Positions 40,966-49,445 of a stretch of 54,594 nt of DNA are shown here, piece after piece. Position numbers and translations under genes: made by a program. The DNA comes from Candidatus Falkowbacteria bacterium CG10_big_fil_rev_8_21_14_0_10_39_11 (lineage in GTDB: Bacteria > Patescibacteriota > Patescibacteriia > UBA11705). The stretch spans positions 1 to 54,594 of the forward strand of contig PFAP01000002.1 in assembly GCA_002773615.1 (NCBI GenBank). The letters run 5' to 3'. The stretch's first letter is position 1, and every line of letters starts with the position of its first letter. The notes beneath the pieces are model-generated. The model was not told the DNA's origin and ran no database searches. It saw only the letters and a program-made list of their open reading frames with translations.

Positions 40966-42858
40966 ATGAATAAAATTGCCCAAATTACTCCTTTACGAAA
41001 ATTGCCGCGAGACATTGATTTTTTTGATTATGAAATTCCTGAAATTTTAGCGGCAGCGGTCAAAGTCGGTTCTTTGGTTGAGGTACCATTTAAAAGTAGT
41101 GTGGTTCAGGGAGTGGTTATGGCGATCGTAAATACCAGCAAATTCAAAAAGTTGAGAGCTGTTACCGGAGTGATCGATTCTCAAGTGACAGTATCAGATT
41201 GGCAGGTAAAATTGATCAAATGGTTTGCTGAATACTATATGTATTCACTTTCCTCGGCTGTTAGAATGTTTGTACCTGAAAAACCGACACGGAAATATAC
41301 AGAGAAACCAAGCGTTGATAATTTCGCTAAAGTAGACACGGATTTGATGGTTGGTGCGGATGTACTTAGATTAAGAAAACTCTTGGTTACCAAGGGAAAA
41401 GAGCAAAATTTGATTATCAATCATGATCCGAACAAGAATGATCAGTTAATTTTATCTTTGATTGAACAAGTAATTGATTCAGACAAGCAGATTATCATAA
41501 TGGTGCCTCACGTGGAAAAAATCAAAGATATTCTCCAATTGATTCCGGCGAGATATAATCGCAAATTAGTGGTGATAAAAAGCTCATTATTCCGAAAAAA
41601 AAATGCTTGGCATAAAACTTGGCGTGATATTTATACTAACAAAAAGAATATCATTGTAGGCACTAGATCGGCGATATTAGTTCCGACCAATAAATTGACT
41701 TACATTTATATCAATGAAGCTGAGTCAGTCGATTATAAAAATTGGGATCAAAATCCACGGTATGATGCGATCAATGTGGCTGCCAAGTTGGCGTCTTTGA
41801 CTAAAGCCAAGTTGATTATCAGCTCGGCAGCGCCCAATATTGAGACTTATCAGCCGATTGCGGTGAATAAACAACCGATAATTACTTTGGGGAAAAATTT
41901 GACACCACAAGAATTGCAAATTATTGATTTTAAAAGTGTCAGACGCAACGAATTTACCTATTACAGCCCGCAACTGATTGAGAATATAAAAAAAAGCTTG
42001 GCTGAAGACAAAAGAGTCATCTTGTTTTTGAATAAAAGGGGCTATTCCAGTCAAACTAGATGCAATAAGTGTGATTTTACTTTAAAATGTCCTAGTTGCT
42101 CATTGCCATTGGTTGGAATCCATCAACAGATGGTCTGTTATCATTGTAAACACAAGCAACCAATGACAAGCAAATGTCCAAAATGTAACAAGGGTGAATT
42201 GAAAGATTTGGGTATTGGGATTGATCAGGTGGCTGACAATTTGAAGCAAATTTTCCCAGATGTCAGTTTGGATGATCCAACAGCCAAGATTTATCTCGCT
42301 ACGACCCTGCCTGCCAAAAAAAGTGTCTTCAAACAAGTTGGATTTATTGGTGTGATCACGTGGGACAGTATGCTTTATATAGCGGATTTTCGGCTCGCCA
42401 CTCGGTTTTACCAGCAGTTGTGGACACTTTGTTATCTCAAACGAAAGTGGGCTCCCACAGCCAAAATATTGCTTCAGACAGCTCTACCGGAATCCCAAAC
42501 ATTTCATAATATTTATCAGGATTATTCTCGGTATTATTCTGAAGAATTAGGGAAACGAAAGCTGTTCTCTTATCCGCCATATTCAAAGTTAATGCTAATA
42601 TTTATTCAAAATAAGGTAAAAAATATCTGCCAACAAGAAGCAAATGAAATTTACCAGCAATTGATGTCACAATTTGGTTCAGTTCAAGCAATCAAGGCTT
42701 CAGCGCCATATTTTGCTCATCGACAGATGGTGAGAGGACAATATCGGTGCAATATTTTGCTAAAAATACAGGGTGATGATCAGATTATTCGTGCTTGGCT
42801 CAAGGATAAGTTGCCAGATTATTGGACCATTGACATTGACCCGATAAATGTAGTATAA
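40966..42858 (+). CDS. priA: PriA-like primosomal protein with degenerate ATPase
   Basis: A 630-aa PriA homologue; PriA recognises stalled forks and reloads the replicative helicase. The N-terminal DNA-binding region, VGTRSAILVP, and the zinc-binding cysteine clusters (CNKCDFTLKCPSC, CYHCKHKQ, CPKCNKG; about 365-411) are present. The Walker A position reads NHDPNKNDQ instead of GxTGSGKT, the DEEH box reads NEAE, and the QxxGRAGR motif is missing, so helicase activity is probably lost, as described for actinobacterial PriA. A TAAAAT lies 12 bases before the ATG. Confidence 0.85.
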   Translation: MNKIAQITPLRKLPRDIDFFDYEIPEILAAAVKVGSLVEVPFKSSVVQGVVMAIVNTSKFKKLRAVTGVIDSQVTVSDWQVKLIKWFAEYYMYSLSSAVRMFVPEKPTRKYTEKPSVDNFAKVDTDLMVGADVLRLRKLLVTKGKEQNLIINHDPNKNDQLILSLIEQVIDSDKQIIIMVPHVEKIKDILQLIPARYNRKLVVIKSSLFRKKNAWHKTWRDIYTNKKNIIVGTRSAILVPTNKLTYIYINEAESVDYKNWDQNPRYDAINVAAKLASLTKAKLIISSAAPNIETYQPIAVNKQPIITLGKNLTPQELQIIDFKSVRRNEFTYYSPQLIENIKKSLAEDKRVILFLNKRGYSSQTRCNKCDFTLKCPSCSLPLVGIHQQMVCYHCKHKQPMTSKCPKCNKGELKDLGIGIDQVADNLKQIFPDVSLDDPTAKIYLATTLPAKKSVFKQVGFIGVITWDSMLYIADFRLATRFYQQLWTLCYLKRKWAPTAKILLQTALPESQTFHNIYQDYSRYYSEELGKRKLFSYPPYSKLMLIFIQNKVKNICQQEANEIYQQLMSQFGSVQAIKASAPYFAHRQMVRGQYRCNILLKIQGDDQIIRAWLKDKLPDYWTIDIDPINVV

Positions 42859-42917
42859 TAAGAGCGAAAAGCGCAAAGATTGTAACTTTTTTAATTTCGA
42901 AAAAACGATCCAAATAT

Positions 42918-43409
42918 ATGATATTACCGGTAATTACATATCCAAATAAAAATCTCAGAAAAAAGTCTGAAGAGCTTTCAGTTGAGAAAATTGCTTCACC
43001 GGAAGTCCAGTCTTTCATTACTGATTTGATTGAAACGATGCTGAAAGAAGACGGTTTAGGTTTGGCGGCGGTTCAAGTTGACAAGCATTGGCGTATATTT
43101 GCGGTCGCGACCGAAGATGGACCGATGGTCTTTATTAACCCCAAAATTTCTTTCAAGTCTTGGTTCAAGGAAATGGATGAAGAAGGTTGTCTATCAATTC
43201 CTGGTGTTTTTGGTACAGTCAAAAGACCCAAAGCAGTTATTATCAAATCGCTGGATCGAAATGGAGAAAAAGTTTCCATGAAAGCGACCGGTTTATTTGC
43301 TCGAGTTATTCAACATGAATTTGATCACGTCAATGGAGATTTGTTTATTGATAAAATTCAGACCGTAACTCGAGGGCAAGAAATCTTGGATGAAATGAAA
43401 GCGAAGTAA
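42918..43409 (+). CDS. def: Peptide deformylase
   Basis: Removes the formyl group from the N-terminal Met of new proteins. All three motifs are present: GLGLAAVQ (46-53), EGCLS (89-93, Cys is a metal ligand) and QHEFDH (132-137, both His metal ligands and catalytic Glu). Length 163 aa is normal. No ribosome site. Followed after 35 bases by fmt, whose product adds the formyl group, the common def-fmt pairing, so probably one transcript. Confidence 0.96.
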   Translation: MILPVITYPNKNLRKKSEELSVEKIASPEVQSFITDLIETMLKEDGLGLAAVQVDKHWRIFAVATEDGPMVFINPKISFKSWFKEMDEEGCLSIPGVFGTVKRPKAVIIKSLDRNGEKVSMKATGLFARVIQHEFDHVNGDLFIDKIQTVTRGQEILDEMKAK

Positions 43410-43444
43410 TTCATTACCGATAAACATAAGTTTATATTACATTT

Positions 43445-44422
43445 ATGCCAGAAACGAATAAAAGAAAAATAGTTTTTATGGGCACATCAGAATTTGCTGT
43501 ACCTATTTTGAAATCTTTGAATGATTGTTATGACGTAGTTTTGGTCGTCGTTTCACCAGATAAGCCGACCGGACGAAAACAAGCAATTACTCCCCCGCCG
43601 GTCAAGATCCTCGCGAACGAATTGGGCTTGAAAGTTGAACAACCAACTAAATTACGAGGCAATGAAGAGTTTTTTAATACATTGAAAAAAGTTAACCCGG
43701 AAGTAATTGTCGTGGTTGCTTATGGGAAGATTTTACCGGCGGAGATTATCAATTTACCTGAACATGGATGTATCAATGTTCATGGATCTATTTTGCCAAA
43801 ATATCGTGGACCCTCACCGATTCAGACAGCTCTTATCAATGGCGAGAAAGAAACCGGTATTTCATTTATTTTAATGGATTTGGGTATGGATACTGGTGAT
43901 GTTATTCGTAAGTATTCAATCAATATAGAATCGGAAGATGATTTTAACTCTTTGAGCGGAAAATTGTCAGCATTATCAGCGGAAAAGGTTTGTAAGGTTG
44001 TCGAGCAATATGTTAACGGTGATACAAATTTGGAGATGCAAGAAGATGATGAGGCGACATATTGCTACAAGATCACTGAAACAATGGGGCGGATTCAATG
44101 GTCGCTATCAGCTCGAGCGATTGCCAACAGAATCCGAGCGATTGGCGGGAAAGTCGGCGTTTATACATTTTTTGATGAAAAAAGATTGAGAATTATTGAA
44201 GCCGAAGGTGTTGATAGTCATTGTGTAAAAGATAATGCCAGTATTTCGGTCGGAACGGTGTTTCAAGGCGTTGATCCTGAGACAAATATAAAAATGGTCT
44301 GTGTCAAATGCGGGAAAGGCCGGTTGATATTGAAAAAAGTCCAGCTTGAAGGCAGGCAGCCGATGGCTATCAAAGATTTTGTCAATGGACAACAGAAATT
44401 TGTTGGTAGTGTGTTGTCATAA
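43445..44422 (+). CDS. fmt: Methionyl-tRNA formyltransferase
   Basis: Transfers a formyl group from 10-formyl-tetrahydrofolate to initiator Met-tRNA. The N-terminal Rossmann-like domain begins KIVFMGTSEFAVPIL. The catalytic loop is NVHGSILPKYRGPSPIQ with the active Asn/His around residues 111-113, and LGMDTGDV supplies the catalytic Asp. A C-terminal OB-like domain follows. Length 325 aa is typical. Directly after def; no ribosome site. Confidence 0.96.
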   Translation: MPETNKRKIVFMGTSEFAVPILKSLNDCYDVVLVVVSPDKPTGRKQAITPPPVKILANELGLKVEQPTKLRGNEEFFNTLKKVNPEVIVVVAYGKILPAEIINLPEHGCINVHGSILPKYRGPSPIQTALINGEKETGISFILMDLGMDTGDVIRKYSINIESEDDFNSLSGKLSALSAEKVCKVVEQYVNGDTNLEMQEDDEATYCYKITETMGRIQWSLSARAIANRIRAIGGKVGVYTFFDEKRLRIIEAEGVDSHCVKDNASISVGTVFQGVDPETNIKMVCVKCGKGRLILKKVQLEGRQPMAIKDFVNGQQKFVGSVLS

Positions 44423-44437
44423 AATATTAAACAAATT

Positions 44438-44619
44438 ATGAGAATTCAACTTTCAGGTTGTGCGATTGTTAATGAAAAAGGAGATTGGAACCCTATTCAA
44501 TACAGCAAGATGCAATGACAAAAGACCAAGGATCACTTATTGTAAGAATCCCACCCAAAGGACAAGCAACTTATAGAACTTGGTTTAGTCAAGGTAAGTT
44601 AGGACTGAACAGTAAATAA
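44438..44619 (+). pseudogene. Two short overlapping frames, likely gene remnant
   Basis: A 26-codon frame (44438-44518, begins MRIQLSGCAIVNEKGDWN) overlaps by ATGA a 34-codon frame (44515-44619, MTKDQGSLIVRIPPKGQATY). Both read like protein, but neither has a ribosome site or resembles a complete domain. They may be the scraps of a deleted gene between fmt and the HAD gene, or tiny real genes. No function can be suggested. Confidence 0.3.
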
Positions 44620-44654
44620 TTTATAATTGTGAAACCTCAAATATTAATTATTTT

Positions 44655-45038
44655 ATGTCAAAAACAATATTAGTTGATGCGTGGCAGACTTTTGTGCTTG
44701 AAACGGGTGTTTTTACCGAAATGAAAGCTATTTTGGATGCTTTTGATAGTCGTAAAATTATTGTCACCAATGCCAATAAAGAGGAAAAGGCAAAGCTTGG
44801 TATTGTAAATATGCCGTATGAGGTATATTCCTTGAATCATGAGCCAGACAAGATTGATCCAGACTATTTTAAACAGTTGTTGGTACACTATTCCCTATCA
44901 CCAAACGAGGTGATTTATTTTGAGCGAAGTGAGGAATCAGTCAAGGCAGCTGAATCACTGGGAATCAAATCTTTTTGGTATAATGAAGATGAAAAAGATT
45001 TGAAAGCATTGAAGCAGTTTTTGACAGAGAACGTTTGA
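44655..45038 (+). CDS. HAD-like protein, 127 aa
   Basis: Short HAD-superfamily-like fold: ILVDAWQTFV in place of the usual DxDxT, KIIVTNAN as the motif II region, and NEVIYFERSEESVKAAESLGIKSFWY as the C-terminal motif (usually DD). The first motif has only one Asp and the last acidic pair is changed, so phosphatase activity is doubtful. A second, better-preserved HAD-like gene lies at 47937. No ribosome site. Confidence 0.6.
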   Translation: MSKTILVDAWQTFVLETGVFTEMKAILDAFDSRKIIVTNANKEEKAKLGIVNMPYEVYSLNHEPDKIDPDYFKQLLVHYSLSPNEVIYFERSEESVKAAESLGIKSFWYNEDEKDLKALKQFLTENV

Positions 45039-45039
45039 G

Positions 45040-45095
45040 TGCGTTGGCAGGCGAATGGAGATTCCTGATCAAGTCCGGAATGACAAAGTGTGTTT
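45040..45095. repeat. Dispersed repeat fragment
   Basis: GGCAGGCGAATGGAGATTCC and AAGTCCGGAATGACAAAG resemble the repeat family at 6901 and 50507 (inverted 'TCC...GGA' and 'AATGACA' ends). Confidence 0.4.
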
Positions 45096-45113
45096 TTATA
45101 TTAATTTGAAAAT

Positions 45114-45548
45114 ATGAACTACAAACATACACAGATTGGCTACTTGATGATTTACGTCATGGTGGCGTTGGTTTCTTATTTTGCATTTATTTTGATACAA
45201 ATTGGTTTTGATGGATCGATTTTTTTTGCCTTGGCAATTATCTTGGCGCTGATTGCTTCTTTTGTGTCTTTGACGGTGACTATTGATTCTGATTCTCTCC
45301 GAATAAAGTTTGGTTATGGTCTTTATAAAAAGAGTTTTAAGCTCAAAAAAATAGCCTCGGTCAAAATCGTAAAAAATCATTGGTACTTTGGTTGGGGCAT
45401 TCGAGTGTGGTTCTGGCCATACATGAGAATTTTTAATATTTCTGGTTTTGATGCGGTGGAAATAATTATGAGCGACGGTAAAATTTTTAGAATTGGCACA
45501 GATGAACCAAAACAGCTGGAACAAGCTTTGATTCAGGTGATTAAATAA
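45114..45548 (+). CDS. Membrane protein with PH-like domain, 144 aa
   Basis: Two membrane helices (about 10-31 and 36-55) followed by a beta-rich domain (about 57-144, TVTIDSDSLRIKFGYGLYKKSF ... in short: strands then a final helix PKQLEQALIQVI). This is the layout of bacterial PH-domain membrane proteins. Cytoplasmic side and function are uncertain. First of a run of closely spaced genes without ribosome sites (45114-49333). Confidence 0.6.
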   Translation: MNYKHTQIGYLMIYVMVALVSYFAFILIQIGFDGSIFFALAIILALIASFVSLTVTIDSDSLRIKFGYGLYKKSFKLKKIASVKIVKNHWYFGWGIRVWFWPYMRIFNISGFDAVEIIMSDGKIFRIGTDEPKQLEQALIQVIK

Positions 45549-45571
45549 TTTGATTGAAAATATTAACCATT

Positions 45572-45886
45572 ATGAAAATCAAAAATGTCAAGGAATTGAC
45601 CCGAGCTCAGATGGTTTCAGAATTAAAACATGGAGGCAAACTGGTGATGTTTCAATATTGTGTGTCCGGGTTGGTTGTAACTTTTAAAAGAGGCAGCGCG
45701 GTTTATTTTATCAGACAGGGTGAATCTACAACTCGACATAGTTTGATTTATATTTTGATATCTTTTTTGTTTGGTTGGTGGGGCGTGCCATGGGGGCCGA
45801 TTCATACAGTGGCGGCTATTTTTACCAACTTACGAGGCGGTAAAGACGTTACGGCTAAATTACTTGAAGTTTTAGATGTAAACTAA
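45572..45886 (+). CDS. Small membrane-associated protein, 104 aa
   Basis: N-terminal soluble part (ELTRAQMVSELKHGGKLVMF) with a short beta region, one membrane helix (about 63-85, SLIYILISFLFGWWGVPWGP), then a short C-terminal helix. The frame from 45554 opens at TTG; ATG 45572 is preferred. The GWWGVPWGP motif is seen in small bacterial membrane proteins of unknown role. Follows the PH-like gene by 23 bases, likely same transcript. Confidence 0.55.
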   Translation: MKIKNVKELTRAQMVSELKHGGKLVMFQYCVSGLVVTFKRGSAVYFIRQGESTTRHSLIYILISFLFGWWGVPWGPIHTVAAIFTNLRGGKDVTAKLLEVLDVN

Positions 45887-45894
45887 ATTTTTAT

Positions 45895-46149
45895 ATGAAA
45901 AAAACTAAACGAAAATGGGATGTTCTGTCTAAAGACAGAAGACGAACCTGCATCAATGAAATTATTACTTTTTTTTATAAAAGTCGTGATGAAGAGATTG
46001 GCATGATTGCGGCAGAAGAGATTTTAGATTATTTCCTGGAACATATTAGTGGTCATGTTTACAATCGGGCTATTAGAGATTGTCAGGAATTATTAAAAAA
46101 ACGATTTGATGACTTTGAATTGGATTTAGATTTATTAATTAATAAGTAA
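45895..46149 (+). CDS. DUF2164-family protein
   Basis: An 84-aa helical protein that matches the DUF2164 pattern: an N-terminal region with RRRTCINEIITFFY, the conserved DEEIGMIAAEEILDYFLEHI, and VYNRAIRDCQELLKKRF. The family is widespread and uncharacterised. Starts nine bases after the upstream gene, so probably co-transcribed. Confidence 0.85.
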   Translation: MKKTKRKWDVLSKDRRRTCINEIITFFYKSRDEEIGMIAAEEILDYFLEHISGHVYNRAIRDCQELLKKRFDDFELDLDLLINK

Positions 46150-46161
46150 TAAAAAGAATAT

Positions 46162-46670
46162 ATGAAAATGAGGTTTTTTTCTTGATTGTTTTTGTGTTGC
46201 TAATTGGTTTGACCGGTTGTGTTGTTTTGGATAATCAATCACAAGATAATAAAACCGGGATTGAAGTGAATGAAGTCGCAAATGGTAAAAAACTTGATTT
46301 AAGTGGATAGAATATTGAGAATATTCTAAAAGATACTTTTTCTCAAACAAGTTTAACAGAATTGAATGTTTCTAATAGTCGGCTGACCGGTTCGATACCG
46401 GCGGAAATTCGTCACTTGAACAATTTAATCATACTAAGAGCTAATAACAATCAAATGACCGGAGTGCCGGCCGAGATTGGTCAATTGAAAAACTTACAGG
46501 TATTGGATTTATCAAACAATCAATTGACGGGGTTGCCGCTTGAATTGGGAAATTTGAGTGATTTGAAAGCATTACATTTGAGTGGGAATAATTATTCCAC
46601 CTATGATTTAGACTTGATTAAAAAGCAATTGCCCAGTGATGTCCAACAATTTTGTAATAATCTGTTATGA
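46162..46670 (+). pseudogene. Broken leucine-rich-repeat lipoprotein
   Basis: Reading from ATG 46162 gives MKMRFFS then TGA. Restoring one T in the T7 tract (46174-46180) gives MKMRFFFLIVFVLLIGLTGC, an ideal lipoprotein signal. A second lesion, TAG at 46308-46310, interrupts LDLSG-NIENIL where CAG is expected. After it the frame encodes about five leucine-rich repeats (RLTGSIPAEIRHLNNLIIL, VPAEIGQLKNLQVLDLSNNQ, LPLELGNLSDLKALHLSGNN). Only the 46362-46670 part (102 aa) is open. Both lesions are visible in this sequence, so the gene appears inactivated. Confidence 0.75.
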
Positions 46671-47023
46671 AACAAATATTTAAAATTCCTACTTGGTTTT
46701 ATGGTGGTTTGGTGAGTCTGTTAATCATTGGGCTACTGTATTATTTTAATTCCATTGTTCAAGATCGTGGGTTAGTCGGTTCTGTAGAACAAACATTGGC
46801 GGCGATTGTTCAGGGTATATTTTTGATCGTTACCATCCCGTTGTATATTGTTTTTTCTTATATTGGGTTTGCGCTTGATGCCATACTTCACACCGGCGTT
46901 GGGTATGAATCTTTGGGAGTATTTGCTTCTGGTATTCTTTTTATAAAAATCGTAAGTGTAATTTATTATTTTGCTTTTGGGGCGCTGAGTGTGGTAATTT
47001 ATAAAAAGATAAAGAATAGTTAA
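46667..47023 (+). CDS. Multi-span membrane protein, 118 aa
   Basis: Three hydrophobic helices (about 10-27, 43-70, 84-112) and a short basic tail. It overlaps the LRR pseudogene stop by ATGA, suggesting translational coupling to it in the ancestral operon. No domain recognised and no signal for a catalytic role. Confidence 0.6.
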   Translation: MKQIFKIPTWFYGGLVSLLIIGLLYYFNSIVQDRGLVGSVEQTLAAIVQGIFLIVTIPLYIVFSYIGFALDAILHTGVGYESLGVFASGILFIKIVSVIYYFAFGALSVVIYKKIKNS

Positions 47024-47098
47024 TCAACGGGTTGACGATAATGTGGTTATTTGTTAAGCTCAATTATCAATAATGTTCCTTTCAAACAAGGAGGTCGT

Positions 47099-47389
47099 AT
47101 GAGAACCAGATGGTCGGCAATGACTATTCTAATTGCTGTGCTTGTTGTAATAATGATGATGTTCGTCGGTTGTACTCCGGGCGGATGTATTGGTGCTTTC
47201 CTTGGAGTATTGATTATGTCTTTGATCTTTGCGGCTATAGCTGGCGTGATACCTTTTGTTGGACCGACCATTGCTATCGTTGTTTTCTTTGGCTTTATGT
47301 GGCATGCATTTAGTGCCGGTGATTCGCCGGTCAAGAAATATTGCGGTTGTAGCAGCGTTTGTTCAGAAGTTTCTGACCCAGGGAGGTAA
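47099..47389 (+). CDS. Small lipoprotein/membrane protein 1 of a pair, 96 aa
   Basis: Signal-like start with lipobox FVGC, then CIGAFLG, a hydrophobic stretch including GVIPFVGPTIAIVV, and a C-terminal YCGCSSVC motif. It closely parallels the next gene in order and motifs (lipobox, VGPTI, CGCSxxC), so the two are paralogues. Start at 47099 fixed by AAGGAGG; a longer frame begins at 47051. Its end overlaps the ribosome site of its partner. Function unknown. Confidence 0.65.
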   Translation: MRTRWSAMTILIAVLVVIMMMFVGCTPGGCIGAFLGVLIMSLIFAAIAGVIPFVGPTIAIVVFFGFMWHAFSAGDSPVKKYCGCSSVCSEVSDPGR

Positions 47390-47392
47390 ATA

Positions 47393-47740
47393 ATGAAGTT
47401 AAAAACGTGGGGTAAATCTTCCTTGATGATAGCTATCTTATTGATGATGCTCAGCATGACTTCGTGTCAGATGGAACATTGTGCTGCTCATCTAATCGGA
47501 ATGATTATTGGAAGCCTCCTATTCTTTTGGCTTTGTTGTATTATTCCAATTGTGGGGCCGACAATTGGGATCGTGTTAATCATTGGTGTTTGGTCTGATG
47601 ATTGTAATAACGATCGATCTTTGACGCAAACTCAGTGTGGCTGTAGTGCGGCTTGTGATGAATATGATTATCCTCAAGAACAAAAGCTCTTGTACGAAGA
47701 TGAAGAAGGTCCGGATCCAGTTGATGGTACGGCCTTTTGA
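47393..47740 (+). CDS. Small lipoprotein/membrane protein 2 of a pair, 115 aa
   Basis: Lipobox MTSC, hydrophobic segment IIPIVGPTIGIVLIIG, then QCGCSAACDEYD and an acidic tail. Homologous to 47099-47389. The ribosome site GGGAGGT overlaps the stop codon of the first gene, so the pair is translationally coupled. A terminator follows at 47754. The conserved CGCSxxC near the end might form disulfides or bind metal (inference). Confidence 0.65.
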   Translation: MKLKTWGKSSLMIAILLMMLSMTSCQMEHCAAHLIGMIIGSLLFFWLCCIIPIVGPTIGIVLIIGVWSDDCNNDRSLTQTQCGCSAACDEYDYPQEQKLLYEDEEGPDPVDGTAF

Positions 47741-47753
47741 AAAGAATAAAAAT

Positions 47754-47778
47754 ACAATCGAAACATCGATTGTTTTAT
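47754..47778 (+). terminator. Hairpin terminator
   Basis: ACAATCGA (47754-47761), AACA loop, TCGATTGT (47766-47773), then T-rich tract. Confidence 0.7.
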
Positions 47779-47849
47779 TTTAGGTAAAAATTTAGTATAA
47801 TGGTATTGAAACAGTGAACAGTTATCAGTTGATTGGTGATGTTAAAATT

Positions 47850-47910
47850 AACCTGCCTGCCTACTCGCCTCGTATAGCTTCAGCGAAGCGGGCCGGCAGG
47901 CAGGCTCAGC
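47850..47910. repeat. Dispersed GC-rich palindromic repeat
   Basis: CCTGCCTGCC and, some 30 bases on, GGCCGGCAGGCAGG form inverted arms. Same family as 50590 and 26466. It lies inside the over-long frame upstream of the HAD gene and is not part of that gene. Confidence 0.65.
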
Positions 47911-47936
47911 ATGATAAATATAAATATTACGAAACT

Positions 47937-48410
47937 ATGAATAAACAAATTAAAGCAATTCTGACTGACTTTTCTTGGGTGTTATTATTCCCAAAGGATG
48001 AAAAATTCACTGGCAAACTCAATGCTTTTTATGAAAAATTGAAAGAAGACAGCGAATTTGATTTTTGGGATTACTTTAAATTGAATGATGAACTTTTGAA
48101 TTTTTATAAAAATAGTCCTTTGGATGTTTATGTGTTTACTTCTGCTTATATTCAAGAACACCCCCCATTGGCTGCCAAGTTGGACGGATTTTTTAAGGAA
48201 ACTTTTAGCGCAGCGCGTTTGAATCTAAAAAAAACCGAGTCAGATAGTTATAAAACCCTGGCCGTTGAAATAAATTTGAAACCGGAAGAAATTTTATTCA
48301 TTGATGACCGACCAGAGCATAATGTGGCCGCCAAAGAAGCTGGAATGGTGGCGATTCAATATCAATCAAACGAACAGGTTATGCGAGAGGTTGATAAGAT
48401 TATTAATTGA
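47937..48410 (+). CDS. HAD-like hydrolase family protein, 157 aa
   Basis: HAD-superfamily fold: KAILTDFSWVLLF as a weakened motif I (single Asp), DVYVFTSAYIQEHPP as motif II (Thr/Ser), KKTESDSYKTLA around motif III, and ILFIDDRPEHNVAAKEAG as a complete motif IV. The start at 47937 is preferred because the frame from 47814 runs through a dispersed repeat. The nucleophile-plus-two Asp is missing, so activity is uncertain. No ribosome site. Confidence 0.65.
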   Translation: MNKQIKAILTDFSWVLLFPKDEKFTGKLNAFYEKLKEDSEFDFWDYFKLNDELLNFYKNSPLDVYVFTSAYIQEHPPLAAKLDGFFKETFSAARLNLKKTESDSYKTLAVEINLKPEEILFIDDRPEHNVAAKEAGMVAIQYQSNEQVMREVDKIIN

Positions 48411-48418
48411 CATTAAAT

Positions 48419-48820
48419 ATGAAAAAAGCAATCCAAATTTTATTAATAACAATTCTGGTGATAATTGTTGCGATAATTGTGGTTTTTGCCTTTGATATTT
48501 TTGATTATAGAACCAAGTTTATCAGTAAGACGGTAAATACGTTTTTAAGTAAAAATATCGAGGATTATACTCCGCTAGATCAGCTTGAAAAATCAGACGG
48601 AACCATTCCCGAGTCTAATGATTTGCACCCATTGTTAAATTCAGAACAAGAAAAAACATTAACCGAACTGGGTGTGAATGTTAGCCAGCTGCCGACTGAA
48701 TTAACCGCAGATGATCAAGAATGTTTGGTTGAAGTTTTGGGACAAACTCGATTTCAAGAATTGTACAACGGTGCGACTCCCGGAGCAGTGGATCTGATTA
48801 AGGCAAAAAAATGTTTTTAA
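48419..48820 (+). CDS. Single-span membrane protein, 133 aa
   Basis: One N-terminal membrane helix (about 5-27, ILLITILVIIVAIIVVFAF) then a polar, acidic helical domain (about 45-133) ending in two cysteines (DQECLVEVL, KKCF). Starts eight bases after the HAD gene, so likely the same operon. No family recognised. Confidence 0.55.
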   Translation: MKKAIQILLITILVIIVAIIVVFAFDIFDYRTKFISKTVNTFLSKNIEDYTPLDQLEKSDGTIPESNDLHPLLNSEQEKTLTELGVNVSQLPTELTADDQECLVEVLGQTRFQELYNGATPGAVDLIKAKKCF

Positions 48821-48862
48821 AAAAATAATTTGTGCCTTCACAGGTTAAATTTAATATTAAAT

Positions 48863-49333
48863 ATGAATAAAATAGTTTTGGCGATAATAATTATCTTTGT
48901 AATCATGTTAGTTGCTGCTGCCGGCTGGAAATTATATGATATTGCCGTTGATGATGTTGTAGTCCGGATCGAGCAACAAGTTTATGAGATTCCTGAAAAT
49001 GAAAAAGCCGCTACGGTTGGAATTGAAATTGTAAATAGAACTCAGAAGATAATTTATTTTCGCTCTCCTTTTTGTGACGATCCGTTTGATGTTTATCAAT
49101 TGTCAGCGGATGGTACTTGGGAAGTGAGATCTGATTTAATCAATATGTGTTTTGGCGTAGATGGTGGGGCACCGGCGATTGAGCCCTTGGATCCCGGTGA
49201 AACCAAAAAAGTGACAAAAGCAATAACGGGTTTGGGGAAATATAAGATTGGATTTTTGTATTATTTATCACCGGAAGATCTGACACAATCGGAAGAAATG
49301 ATTTTTACCCCAGAGTTTGAGGTTATTAATTGA
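48863..49333 (+). CDS. Membrane-anchored Ig-like protein, 156 aa
   Basis: One N-terminal helix (about 4-24) followed by a beta-sandwich-like domain with VVVRIEQQVYEIPENEKAAT, TVGIEIVNRTQKIIYF, and IEPLDPGETKKVTK, which resembles Ig-like or BsuPI-type extracellular domains. Two cysteines (SPFCDDPF, INMCFGV) may form a disulfide. Start at 48863; the longer frame from 48830 has no support. A terminator follows at 49343. Confidence 0.6.
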   Translation: MNKIVLAIIIIFVIMLVAAAGWKLYDIAVDDVVVRIEQQVYEIPENEKAATVGIEIVNRTQKIIYFRSPFCDDPFDVYQLSADGTWEVRSDLINMCFGVDGGAPAIEPLDPGETKKVTKAITGLGKYKIGFLYYLSPEDLTQSEEMIFTPEFEVIN

Positions 49334-49342
49334 AAATAAATT

Positions 49343-49365
49343 AAAGGGGCCAGTCCCCTTTTTTG
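49343..49365 (+). terminator. Intrinsic terminator
   Basis: AAAGGGG (49343-49349), CCAGT loop, CCCCTTT (49355-49361), then T run. Confidence 0.85.
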
Positions 49366-49445
49366 TTTGGCCAGTGGACAAAATTTTAATCATGTGGTAA
49401 CTTGATGAATCGGTTTTTTGACAAAATAAACATGGAGGCGAAAGG

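Noticed and set aside
47814-47936. N-terminal extension of the HAD-like protein
   Set aside because: The extension is translated from a dispersed GC-rich repeat; the Met at 47937 begins the conserved fold.
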